From positions 1-64,000 of the forward strand of contig JAKUCV010001735.1 of assembly GCA_028386065.3 (NCBI GenBank): a stretch of 64,000 nt of DNA. Direction: 5' to 3'. The notes below the pieces were generated by a model. It was not told the origin of the DNA and made no database searches. It saw only the letters and a list, made by a program, of their open reading frames with translations. A program made the translations under genes and the position numbers. Source of the DNA: Turnera subulata. Taxonomy: Eukaryota; Streptophyta; Magnoliopsida; Malpighiales; Passifloraceae. This document shows positions 43,001 through 54,303 of this stretch, one piece after another (within the stretch, counting starts at the first letter, position 1; each line of letters opens with the position of its first letter).

Positions 43001-44097
43001 ATATAACAACTGTTAAACCGATATCATGCATAATCATCTTGTTGGTGCATTATAAGTGATTGTGTTGCCATATATGTATATAGGGACATTGAAGTTTGAC
43101 TGGATAGCAGTTTCAGAGACACATCAGGTGAGGATGGATAATCTTTGTTATGTGGCCTGTAATACTTGGTGTGCTTTATTGTTCGATTGAACTGCTGTGA
43201 TATTCACTGTTGGATGTTTGACTGCTGTTATTGTTGCTATTGTGATTATCGGCCTGTGATTTAGATTCAGTGGATATTATGTTGAGATTATTGTTGGACT
43301 ATTGGCCATGGAAAATTGATAATGGAAATGGAAATTGGATAATTGAGAGTTGTGTTGACGACTTTATTGTCACTTGGAAAGTAGTGGTGCGACTCGATGG
43401 GTAAAGACTGTTTTGTGGTGGCCTTGACCGGGGTTCTTGTGGAAGCATGTCTATGCTTGGGATGTCTATCCCGTAGATTTATTTGGGATGTCTATCCCGT
43501 TGATTTATTTGGGATGTCTATCCCGTTGATTTATTTGGGATGTCTATCCCTGGGTTCTCTTGATTTTGGTTTGGCACCCGAAATATGTTGATATCCAGGT
43601 CTAACCCCTAGCTTGTCCAGTGACGGGGCCCGGAAGATAAAAATTGGTAATAATAATAAATATTCTTTTGGTCTTGGCTCAGTCTTGTTTGAGATGTACT
43701 GTTGTTTTACTTGCCTGCGTTTTCTTAACAGTATTACGGTTGCCTGCATATCACTGTTTATCCTTCGTCGGTGAGCACTTCGGACTCACCACTCGCCTGC
43801 GGGGTTTCATCCCGTAGGATGAGTTGTTTGTGGTACAGGAACGTTCGAGGCAAGCTGCGGCGCACCCCTCGGGCAGGACTCGGATCCATTAGTTGCATCG
43901 GGTTTTGCAAATGTTGATATTGAGTTTATAATCGCTTCCGCTGTGCTGTTAATGTTGAAGTACCCGAGGTCGGGTGATTGTTATTATTTTGGGCCTTTGG
44001 GCCAGTTTCCTATTGTATTTATACAGTTTGTGCCACGTGTCGGCACTGTTGCTTAGTAATTACTGTATGTTAGGTAAATTTGGGTCGGGGTGTTTCA
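40055..44097 (+). repeat. 5' LTR of LARD-like element
   Basis: 4043 bp. Internal parts in order: AT-rich start with an ATT run near 40190, a pyrimidine-rich stretch (40640-40830), a GC-rich block (40840-41280), an AT-rich middle, the hairpin array (43443-43550) and the conserved CTTCGG-loop hairpin (43770-43790). Open frames in the GC block are not supported as genes. Confidence 0.93.
43443..43550 (+). repeat. Tandem hairpin array in LARD LTR
   Basis: Five adjacent inverted repeats with loop GTCT: 43443-43458 (AAGCAT-GTCT-ATGCTT), then GGGAT-GTCT-ATCCC at 43459-43472, 43485-43498, 43511-43524 and 43537-43550. The last four have a period of 26 bp. The first has different but fully paired stem bases. 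In the 3' LTR one copy reads GGGAT-ATCT-GTCCC, which leaves a T·G wobble. Confidence 0.92.
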
Positions 44098-45422
44098 TTT
44101 TGGTAGCGGAACGGGCGGTAGGTTCTTGGGTGTTTGTTGTGCTTGTTTGTTGTGCATAGCTCGCTCCACATGATTATCATGATTGCATACATATTCATAT
44201 GGTTAGTGCATAATGGATCCAGTCGAGGGACGCTAGCTTGCTGCAGAACATTCACATGTGAGTATTCTTTCTCATAAATATGTTTGGATGACAAGTTACC
44301 TGTATTTTCAATACATTACTATACTGCTGTTTTGTTGATCCGAAGTCTTGGAAAGATAAGTTTCTAAATGATGAGTTTTGATAAAATGACATTTACAGCT
44401 GAGGCTGTGGGATAAATATGTTTATAAGATGTAACTACTGTTCTTGGAAAGTTTTATGATTTTGATGATGAAATGCTTTTAAAGATTTTATTATAAAGTT
44501 CAAACATGGTCGTTGCCCGGGAAGAGCAGTGAGATAAAGGGACCTTGAGAAGGTAAAGAAGTCTACCTTGTTGTATCCGTGCATTGGAAGTTTCGACAGA
44601 ACAAGTAAGATTTAATCATGGGTTTTGGTTATTATATCTTTAAGTGATGGTATGATATTATATGATTTTAAGGAAGTGAGAAATGATGATTTTTGAGTAT
44701 CGTTTTGATTATGACGTGATAAATTGATGACTTTTGGGGTACTGCTTTGTTTATGACGTGATAATTTGAGTTAAGGATTGGATTGATATTCTTGGAAATT
44801 CTATGATTTTAGAGGTAATTCAATTTTCTTTAGAAGAAATGGGTTGATGATTTTTGGTTACCAAAGTTGTTTGTGGTATGATAACTTGATTTGAGGATTG
44901 GATTAGTGATCACGGAATTCTTGACGTCAAAGGTGATTAGATCTTTTTTTTTTCTAAAAAAAAAAAGGTTCGATGATTTGATGATTTTGGTGATTCAATC
45001 TTGATAAAAAAAGAAGAGTTTGATAATTTGAGGTATTGCTCAAAAAGCTATAATCGAAGTTATGATCTTTGCTAGTTTCGGTGGATTTAGAAGAGATATT
45101 ATTTAATGGATTATTATGTTAGTAATAAATTCTGGAGTATTGATCGGCAAGATTTGGGAGGAGTAATAAAAAATATATATATACATTGTTTGAAGGATAA
45201 TTAATGTAATAAATTTTGAGGTGATACACGATATGGTTTGGGGGTTATAATTTGGAGAATTTATTTGGGAATTTAAATATGATTGATGGGAGATAATTTG
45301 GAGTTCATATATTTGATGATTGTGGAATGATTGATGATTATGATAACTATATATATATGTTTATGGGATTAGTGGATTACGGTGTGAATTTCGGGGACGA
45401 AATTCCTTTAAGGAGGGTAGAA
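44098..45422 (+). other. Non-coding interior of LARD-like element
   Basis: 1325 bp without any gag- or pol-like frame. It is AT-rich, with many TGATGA/TTTGATGATT-type words. The polypurine tract AAGGAGGGTAGAA at 45410-45422 abuts the 3' LTR. Confidence 0.85.
44101..44116 (+). other. Primer binding site of LARD-like element
   Basis: TGGTAGCGGAACGGGC starts three bases after the 5' LTR. It has the TAGCGGA core also found in the chromovirus and copia primer sites of this window. Confidence 0.65.
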
Positions 45423-48400
45423 TGTAACGACCCGGGTAAAATTTTCGTGACTTTTACCAAGCTGACTTGACTTTTACGGTGGTTAATAAATTTTATCGCG
45501 GTTAATCAGGAATTTTACCAACTCGAGTTAATTTTTATTATTTTTACTACTCTTAAAATTATTATTATTATTATTATTGTTATTGTTGTTACCATTATTA
45601 TTACCAATTTTTTCTAAACAACAATTATAGTAATATTATTAATATTTTGCTATGATATTTTCGTTACAACAATTTACCGATTATAATTTAAAAAAATCTC
45701 ATCATTTATTTCTATGATATTTAATAAATCAATCTTTGGAAGTTTATGTTGAATTTTCAAAAAAATAATTGTTAAACCATGATTATATTTTACAAGGATT
45801 AAGTTAAAATATAAAACACAAGGTTCTGCGTAGTTTTGGCCGATACGACGTAGTTTTGGCAAAACCAAAACATAAAACACAACCATGGCTGCGTTTTGAC
45901 CAAGGCTTGAGAGTGTTGACTGGACATCACTTTAGACATCTAAACGATGTCGTTTTGTGAGCTGACAAGGCAAAAATAATTGCCCGACAGCATCACGTTC
46001 CCTTCAATTATTTCTTTTTTTCTTCTTTTTTTTTTTTCTCTCCAACCGCCCCCCCCCCCCCCCCTTCCTCTCAATTTTCTCTGATTCTTATTCTCTTCAC
46101 CTTCTATATCTTCTCCTCCTTCCTCTTTTTTTTTCTTCTACTCACCGAAACCCAATCCCTCACCCTTCACATCCTCTTTCTTTCCCCACTTCCTCCTTCC
46201 TCTTCTCCTTTAAACCGCCGGACCCGAGATCCCCAACCCGACCGTAACTGCCGCCCAAAGCCGCCGCCTCAGCTTCCTCTACCTTCCTTCCTCTCCACCC
46301 TCACCGCTGCAGAACGCCGGCAAGGTCGACGCCCCCTCCCCCGCGCCTTCTTGCAGCGACCCGATGACCCCCGCCGTCAGCTTTCACCTTCCTCCCCTGC
46401 TCGCGATCGCCGTCTCGGGCGAGTAGAGCTCGTCGCCATCGAGGCACAAACACACCGCCACCAAGCGCCGCCGTTCTCCCTCCTTTGCTGCAGCAAAGCG
46501 CCGTCGCCGACACGACCGGCGGGACGACCAATCGAAGCCGCGACGAGCCTCGCTCCTCCTCCTTGTTTTGCCGCCCGATTTCCCCTTCTCCTCTGCAACT
46601 TGCGCCGCCATCGGGTAAGTGGTTGCTGCCACCGAAACCTCTCCTCCCTTTTGGGTTTATTCTTTTTTTTTTCCTCAACCCGATATGTGATTGACTGTTG
46701 AGTGTGTTTGCTTGTTGAGGGTTTGTGGATTTTGTGGTGACGGTGGATGCGTGTAGGCATGATGTCGCCGGTGGGGCTGCTTTGGTTGTGGGTTTTGGTG
46801 TTTTGGGTTGTGGACACTGTCGTGTGGTGGAGGTCCGGTCACCGGAGCGTGGCTGTGGGAATGGTAGCGGTGTTAGTGGCTGGATTGTTGGTAGGTTCGT
46901 TTGGCGGATTGGGCGTTCTGCTGGGTGGTGAACAGTAACTGGACGGTGGCCGTGAACAGTAATCCGTGTGTTGAAAAGTTTTGGGGTGCGTGAACAGTGT
47001 TTGGCCGGAATCCGGCGAGGTTCCGGCAGTCCCGGGAATTTTCGGGCGAACCCGAGAAACGAACCCGTGGGTAAAACCCGAACCTTTGGACTACCCATGC
47101 ATCATGTTAACGGACCCAGACCTTTAACGTAATTAAAATGGAATAACTTAACTTATGGTTTTTGTTATATTGTACTTTTATTTAATTTATGCTTTGGTTA
47201 TTTAATTTACTAATTCTGCTTTTATTTAATTTATATTTTTACTTATTTCATTTATGCTTACATTTACTTTCTCTATGCATTCATTTAATTTATACTTAAT
47301 TTTCCGATTGGGCTATTAAGAAGGCCCATAGCATTTTAATTTCCGGACTAATTCTATTTACGTCTATCTGGGCTCGCCAAGGCCCATTGAATTTAATTTT
47401 CGGTTCTACTGAGTTGATTATAATAAAAGGCCTATATAGTCTAATTTAATTAAGTCTTCTATTTAATTAGTTCGAAGTTGATTACATTATTTTCTCCGAT
47501 GGACTAAACGCAAGTGAAGGTCCCCTGGGCTTAATTTCTCAATTATATTATTACGCAACTAATACAGTTCCCCTGGGCTAAAATGATAACAGGCCCATAC
47601 CTTATTTTGTTTATAAATTTTATTCCTGTGTATATATACTAACGATATTTTCGTTGGCTAAATAATATTAAGCCATAATTTTATTATGGGTTACGATTAT
47701 ATATCTTGGCTATACATATGTATAAATAAATAGCTAATGATTTAGTATACGGATTATAAACAATAACGTCTTCAAATTTAACTACGTATTCATAAGTCTT
47801 TTATATATATCACCCGTATAAAACTTATTTTATGACCAAACTATGTCTTATTAAGTTACCGTAAATATCATGTGGGTATGATAGCAATAATATTATTTGA
47901 TTATTTATTGAAGACAATATTTTATTAAAGGTTATAATATTTCGATCACTAATTCTGTTACCGCTTACACTCTATTTAAAATTATCAGATATATATATGT
48001 ATATAATTGCAAATGTTTACTTATACCGTATTTCGATTATAATGATGTCCTATCGATGACAATATCTTCTATTTAACGGTTTTGCTATCGAGTATGTTAT
48101 TTAAAAATATTATTTATTTCATATTATTAATAGATTACGAAGTATTTTACGGGCCGTAAATTGTTTTACTTAAAAATATAATTTCCTCCATATAATTTAT
48201 ACAACGTATTTATGTATTTTCTTATAGCGACCTAAGGGCCGGGATATCGGCTTGGACGCTCGGTTTCGGTTTTTTATTTAAATCAAGTATACTTAATATA
48301 ACCGCTGGATTAAATTAATTACTACCAAGTCGGATGAATTGTTTGATAATAAGATAATTATGGAGATAGTGAAATGAACAGATAAGCCATATAACAACTG

Positions 48401-49485
48401 TTAAACCGATATCATGCATAATCATCTTGTTGGTGCATTATAAGTGATTGTGTTGCCATATATGTATATAGGGACATTGAAGTTTGACTGGATAGCAGTT
48501 TCAGAGACACATCAGGTGAGGATGGATAATCTTTGTTATGTCGCCTGTAATACTTGGTGTGCTTTATTGTTCGATTCAACTGTTGTGATATTCACTGTTG
48601 GATGTTTGACTGCTGTTATTGTTGCTATTGTGATTACCGGCCTGTGATTTAGATTCAGTGGATATTATGTTGAGATTATTGTTGGACTATTGGCCATGGA
48701 AAATTGATAATGGAAATGGAAATTGGATAATTGGGAGTTGTGTTGACGACTTTATTGTCACTTGGAAAGTAGTGGTGTGACTCGATGGGTAAAGACTGCT
48801 TTGTGGTGGCCTTGACCGGGGTTCTTGTGGAAGCATGTCTATGCTTGGGATGTCTATCCCGTAGATTTATTTGGGATATCTGTCCCGTTGATTTATTTGG
48901 GATGTCTATCCCGTTGATTTATTTGGGATGTCTATCCCTGGGTTCTCTTGATTTTGGTCTGGCACCCGAAATATGTTGATATCCAGGTCTAACCCCTAGC
49001 TTGTCCAGTGACGGGGCCCGGAAGATAAAAATTGGTAATAATAATAAATATTCTTTTGGTCTTGGCTCAGTCTTGTTTGAGATGTACTGTTGTTTTACTT
49101 GCCTGCGTTTTCTTAACAGTATTACGGTTGCCTGCATATCACTGTTTATCCTTCGTCGGTGAGCACTTCGGACTCAACCCTCGCCTGCGGGGTTTCATCC
49201 CGTAGGATGAGTTGTTTGTGGTACAGGAACGTTCGAGGCAAGCTGCGGCGCACCCCTCGGGCAGGACTCGGGTCCATTAGTTGCATCGGGTTTTGCAAAT
49301 GTTGATATTGAGTTTATAATCGCTTCCGCTGTGCTGTTAATGTTGAAGTACCCGAGGTCGGGTGATTGTTATTATTTTGGGCCTTTGGGCCAGTTTCCTA
49401 TTGTATTTATACAGTTTGTGCCACGTGTCGGCACTGTTGCTTAGTAATTACTGTATGTTAGGTAAATTTGGGTCGGGGTGTTTCA
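45423..49485 (+). repeat. 3' LTR of LARD-like element
   Basis: 4063 bp, same layout as the 5' LTR. It has a longer C-run near 46048-46065, a small insertion near 46790-46815, and the hairpin array from about 48833 to 48940. Confidence 0.93.
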
Positions 49486-49520
49486 TAGAATGACATGTGC
49501 AAACCAAAATCCCAGGGCAG
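49486..49520 (+). pseudogene. LINE relic, continuation after LARD insertion
   Basis: After the target duplication TAGAA the LINE frame resumes as NDMCKPKSQG, exactly the residues expected after KIHWMK-W in L1-type RT. The relic is then lost in AT-rich sequence. Confidence 0.8.
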
Positions 49521-50135
49521 TTTTTTTAATTTATTTTCCTATTTTATATTCTACTTTTTTGTTATAAATTTTCTCTTCTTTTTGGGTTAACTATTTAACA
49601 TTTAAATTTGTAAAATTATTTTTTCTTTATGAGATTATTAAATATTTTATATTTTTCTAATATTTTTTGTATTATTTTTTTCTATTTTTTCTCTTAATAA
49701 TTTTTCTATGTATATATTATTAGTAGTGGAATATTTTTTAAAAATTATCTTATGTTTTTTTATTTTTTATTTGATATTATTAAATTTTTTAATTTTTCTA
49801 TTATTATTTTTTTAAAGAATTTATTCTAGAGCTCAATAATGCTTATTTAAATTTCCAAAAATTAATTATTTTTTATATTATTTTTTTCCAAAAAGTCTAT
49901 GAAACCCACATAAGGTGAGCTACTTTTACAAAAAAACTAAAGCAAAAATATAATTTTATCAAGTCCCAAATATTAAATCCTAAAACCTTAAACTTTACGA
50001 CTCATAAAATGTTGGTCACATTTTATCAAGTACAAAATGTTTATGTATTTATTAAATAAGGATATTTTAGTTAATCAAAATCTATCTTAAATAATAAAAA
50101 TTATCTCTCCCAAAAATTTAGAAATCTAAGTAAAT
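49521..50135. other. AT-rich spacer, no gene seen
   Basis: Very AT-rich with many T-runs; no supported feature. Confidence 0.6.
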
Positions 50136-50143
50136 GAAGAGTT

Positions 50144-51843
50144 GTTGGTCCTTATCAGAGCAGTTCTATTCGTGGAAGGCATATTGTTGATAATATTGTT
50201 GTGGCTCAGGAATTAATTTATACTATGCGTACTACGCAGAGTACCCGGGGTTTTATGGCAATTAAGGTGGACCTGGAGAATGCCTATGACCGGTTGGATT
50301 GGTTTTTTATTAAGGAGGTGCTTGAGGAGCACTCTTTGCCGCCATCTGTTTGTTCTCTTATCATGGCATGTCTTTCCCCTATGGGCATGCATGTTTTATG
50401 GAATGGGGTCCCTTCTGTGGGTTTCAAGCCTTCTAGGCGAGTGCGTCAGGGGGATCCTCTCTCCCCTTACCTCTTTGTGCTTTGTTTGGAGAGGTTCTCT
50501 CATTTGGTTTTGCAGGCAATTCGGGATGGTCGGTGGAAACCTATTTCTGCTAACTACGGAGGTCCTGCTGTCTCCCATCTTTTGTTTGCTGATGCTATGC
50601 TGCTTTTTGCAGAGGCGTCGGTCTGTAGAGCAACTTCTGGTTATCCAGCAGTGTTTGGATGTTTTTTGTAAGTTTTTGGGTCAAACAAAAAGTGAGCACT
50701 GCTAAAACCAGAATTTTCTTTTCTCGAATGTTTCTGCTGATCTTCAGTCCTAAATCATCAGGTTGAGTGGTTTTCAGCACTCTAAGGATTTGGGGATTTA
50801 TTTGGGAGTACTTCTTTATGCTGGGCGTATTACGAAGAGCACCTATGCAGCTATTATTGCTTCGGTACAAGACCGATTGGCAGGCTGGAAGGTTGATCAA
50901 CTCTCTTTGGTTGGTCGGCTTACTTTATGTCAGTCTGTTTTAAGTGCACTGCCGGTGTACACTATGCAATCCGCAAAGTTAGCCAAAGGTGTTTGCTTGG
51001 AGATTGAATGTTTATGCTGTAACTTTATCTAGGGTGATACTATGGGGATTCGTAAGAATTTCACGGATGACTATGGCTCTCCTGGGGCTTGCTCCTGGCA
51101 AATTCTGTTTGGAGTAACTCTCTGGCAGCTGTGGTCTTGGCGTAATGAGTGGATTTTTGGTCGCCATGGTATTGGCTTTTATTCCATCCCTTTTATATTT
51201 CATTTTGTTTCTGATATATATTCAGTTATCTATCCAGTCTAAGTTGTCTTTGAGGAAGGTTCCCAGTCAGCAGTGGCGATATGTGGGTTGGAATGCTCCT
51301 AGTTCTGGATGGTTCAAATTGAATACTGATGGTTCAAGCAAGGGGAACCTGGGCTCTGCGGGTGCGGGTGTGGTGTGTCGGGATTCGACGGGGGGTTGGA
51401 GGTTTGGTTTCTCAGTGCCTTTGGACATTTGCTCTTCTTTTAAAGCTGAAGCTTGGGCGGTGTATTTTGGGTTGAAACATGCATGGTCTGTGGGCATCCG
51501 ACTGATTGTACTTGAACTGGATTCCCAAGCTCTCGTTCATCTTCTCCAGTCACACTCTTTTGGCATGGTGGATTCTTTCTTCCAACAGATTGGTGCTCTC
51601 TTGGATCAGGATTGGGAAGTGCAGATCCTTCACACTTACCGTGAGGGTAATCGGTTAGCTGATGTTTTGGCCAATAGTGCCGCTGATCCTGTTATGCAGT
51701 TGAACCTTTTTCTTTCCGCACCATCTTTCTGTATTGATGTTTTCATATTTGATTTGTGGGGCGTTGCATGGCCCCATGCTTGTGTTTCTCGGTAACTCTT
51801 CAATAATAAGGGCTTAGGCCCCGTTTGCTTACAAAAAAAAAAA
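50144..51843 (+). pseudogene. 5'-truncated L1-type LINE (RT and RNase H)
   Basis: It begins inside RT (GPYQSSSIRGRHIVDNIVVAQ), continues with KVDLENAYDRLDW, RVRQGDPLSPYLF and LLFADAMLLF, then a linker (QLWSWRNEWIF). A C-terminal RNase H domain follows (FKLNTDGSSKG, SFKAEAWAV, LELDSQALVHLL, HTYREGNRLADVLAN). It ends with an A-run at about 51831-51843. GAAGAGTT occurs just before (50136-50143) and just after the A-run, a likely target duplication. The catalytic FADD is FADA, and there are stops and frameshifts, so it is inactive. Confidence 0.88.
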
Positions 51844-52362
51844 AGAAGAGTTAGTGAACCATATTTATAACTCCTTAACAAATGTCATATGGGTAGAATT
51901 TCCAAAGTAAAATTAGAAATTTAGCCAAATAAGAAATATTGTACGAAGGAGAGGTGTATGTGTTTATGGTACGGGTGGAATGCCACGGTTTACGGTGAAG
52001 TCGTTGAAGGTCCAAAGGCGGTTCTATGCCAAGTAAAGTATAAAAAGGCTTTGCCTTCTTACACAGTAGCTTATTTTTCTAGCAAATTCCTAACTCATGA
52101 CTTACTTTCTACCCTGAGTGTTCTCCGCCGCCTCTTCACTCTCACCGTTCGCTTCAGATTCCGTCTCTTTGCTCGCCTACAGTTCCCTCAATTAAGGTAT
52201 TCATTCATCCAGATTAGTCTGTATAGCTAACGCTTCATGTTTTATGTTTCTGTTCTCAACTCTTCCTTTCCACAATTTTAATCGGCCTCGCGTCGTTTAT
52301 CTTTTTCTTCTTTCCTTTTCTTTTTTTATTATACTAAGAAATCTATGTTTTCCTTTCTGTAG
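51844..52362 (+). promoter_or_regulatory. Upstream region and 5' UTR intron of small gene
   Basis: A CT-rich, leader-like stretch (about 52050-52196) ends AATTAAG|GTATTC, a plausible donor. The matching acceptor TTTCTGTAG lies directly before the ATG at 52363. The gene thus probably has an intron in its 5' leader. No other feature is seen. Confidence 0.5.
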
Positions 52363-52911
52363 ATGTCCGGGCCTTTCCCTTATCAATTTTGGAACTTCAT
52401 GGTATGCAACTTTTTGGGGGCGTAAGAACCCTAATTTAGTCATTAAAGTGCATACATCGTTATACTAATAATAATAATAAAAATGAGGTTTGTGTTGTGT
52501 CTTCTGGATTTTGTCAGTATTGTTTGTCTGTAATTCCTTGATGATGGCTTGTGTTGTGTTTCCCTCATACATACATATTCCCCCTCCCCCCGTCTCCTTT
52601 GATTTGAGAGTAGTCTAATGGGGTGCATGGGCTTGGTTACAGTTTTCTCCAAATTCTTACCCTCGTAATTCCACCTCCGGTTCTGTCTTTTTCCAACTAT
52701 TTCTCTACTGTTGTGTTGTTGGTTGCAGTATTTTATGAAGTGGCCAACAATTTCCGCTATCTTCGGCGTTGCTTATCTCGGGCATAAGAGATATCATGAA
52801 TTGAAGGATCACGACATCCCACAGCTCAGGCGGGTCAATAGGATGATTGAGGAATATAGGCAGCTGAGGTGCGAGCTAGCTGTAGCTCTAGAGGTAGAGC
52901 TTGGAGATTAG
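52363..52911 (+). CDS. Small spliced gene, 73 aa, function unknown
   Basis: Exons 52363-52401 and 52729-52911, GT-AG, phase 0. The product begins MSGPFPYQFWNFM, has a short hydrophobic stretch (TISAIFGVAYLG) that could span a membrane once, then a charged helical C-terminal half (KDHDIPQLRRVNRMIEEYRQ). Size and layout resemble small accessory subunits of mitochondrial inner-membrane complexes, but I do not recognise the family and claim no function. The splice sites, an ATG directly after a 5' UTR intron acceptor and the non-repetitive sequence support a real gene. The stop codon TAG overlaps the first base of the target duplication of a hAT-type insertion, leaving the coding region intact. 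Confidence 0.65.
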
Positions 52912-52918
52912 TTTCAAC

Positions 52919-53695
52919 TAGGGGTGGCAAAATGGGTGTCCATGGGTACCCATGGGTTGGGTCATAATGGGTCATACCCATTTATACCCATTTATCCATT
53001 TATGACCCATTAAAAAATTTAAATGGATACCCAAACCCATTTAAACCCATTTAATGTGGGTTACCCATTTATCCATTTAGACCCATTTAATGTGGGTGTA
53101 CCTATTTACTCATATAATATCAAGACTTAATATATATTTTTAAAATTTGTATCTTAAATTTTTTAACTTTATGAATATTAATCCGACCTAATTATTAACC
53201 CGGCATAGCCAATATGAGCCTAACTAGGCGCGAACGAGATGTGCTCGGTTTGGTTTAAATTGGCCCATATGAGCCCAACTAGGTCTGTATGGTTTGGACT
53301 ATGTTGGGCCCAACTAGGCCCACATTGGGCCCATATAGGCCCACATCTGGCCCAACTAGGCCCATATGGAGCGGGCCGGGACGGACCCAAATAGGCCCAC
53401 CCGAGCAAAATCGGGCCCATTTTGGTTGGGCCGGGATGGGCCCACTAGGCCCAATTAGGCCCAAATGGGTTGGGCCCATCTTGGCCCAAGTGGATAATTG
53501 AATTAGATTACTAATATATGGGTTCATGGATATCCATTACCCAACCCATATAAGCCCACTATTTTATGGGTTAAATGGATAAATTATCTAATTAGACCCA
53601 TATAAAATTGTACTGACCCATTTATACCCATTACCCATTTATCCATGGGTTAAATGGGTAACCCATTGGGTACCCAACCCATTTTGCCACCTCTA
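52919..53695. mobile_element. hAT-type non-autonomous element (777 bp)
   Basis: Flanked by the 8-bp duplication GTTTCAAC (52911-52918 and 53696-53703). The ends are inverted: TAGGGGTGGCAAAATGGGT and ACCCATTTTGCCACCTCTA. The interior is rich in CCCATTTA, GGGTTA and GGCCCA repeats and has no transposase. It lies in the 3' UTR of the small gene. Confidence 0.92.
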
Positions 53696-53980
53696 GTTTC
53701 AACTTTTTGGTATCATATCAATTCTGGATGGCCGGCTTTTTCTTCTCACTAAGTATGAAACCAAGTTGTGTCTGAATCCCGACATTTAGACAGAACCTCT
53801 ATATGTGAATGTATTAGGGTTTTTATTGTTTTTCTTCTTTTAGTTTTCCTCCTGTGCACCTGAAATCTAACCCTGCGGCTAATAAAGGCTTTGATACGTT
53901 GCTTCTCTCTTTCTTCCCACACAGCCCCCAATCTTGGACACTGCCTCTTTTCCTCTCGTAAAGTGAATGAGAATTTTTTT

Positions 53981-54295
53981 CGGATAAAGTGGATTTTTGG
54001 TTCCTGTACTTGCCTCGAATTTTAAATGTGGTCATTGTATTCAATTTTCATGGATTTTGCTCTTGAACTCCAAATTTTCATTAAATTTGGTACTTTCGGA
54101 CATGTTTCAAACATGTGATTGGTTAAGTTTCATCATGTAGGATTTAAATTGGACCAATTGAATGATGACACGTGTCCAAAAGTACCGACTTTAATGAAAA
54201 TATCGAGTACAAGGACCAAAATCCATAAAAATTGAATACAATGACCATATTTAAAATTCGAGGAGAGTACAAGGACCAAAAATCCACTTAATCCG
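53981..54295. mobile_element. MITE with long inverted repeats (315 bp)
   Basis: The ends CGGATAAAGTGG and CCACTTAATCCG begin inverted repeats that extend for over 100 bp on each side (TGGATTTTTGGT, TCGAATTTTAAAT, GTCATTGTATTCAA). ATTTTTTT occurs at both flanks (53973-53980 and 54296-54303). Non-coding. Confidence 0.85.
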
Positions 54296-54303
54296 ATTTT
54301 TTT

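Larger units (their letters stand above)
40055..49485 (+). mobile_element. LARD-like element: 4 kb LTRs, 1.3 kb non-coding interior
   Basis: 9431 bp, flanked by TAGAA (40050-40054 and 49486-49490). The 5' LTR is 40055-44097 (4043 bp) and the 3' LTR is 45423-49485 (4063 bp); both start TGTAA(T/C)GACCCGGG and end GGGTCGGGGTGTTTCA. The interior, 44098-45422, has a primer site and a polypurine tract but no gag or pol, so mobility would need proteins supplied by another element. The end context (GGGGACGAAATTCC before the polypurine tract) resembles long-LTR Tekay/Del-type chromoviruses. The LTRs look nearly identical by eye, so insertion is fairly recent. It splits a LINE relic. Confidence 0.93.

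Noticed and set aside
43443..43550. CRISPR-like array (regular short repeats)
   Set aside because: The repeats are 14-bp hairpins with near-constant spacers inside a plant LTR; there are no unique spacers and no cas genes.
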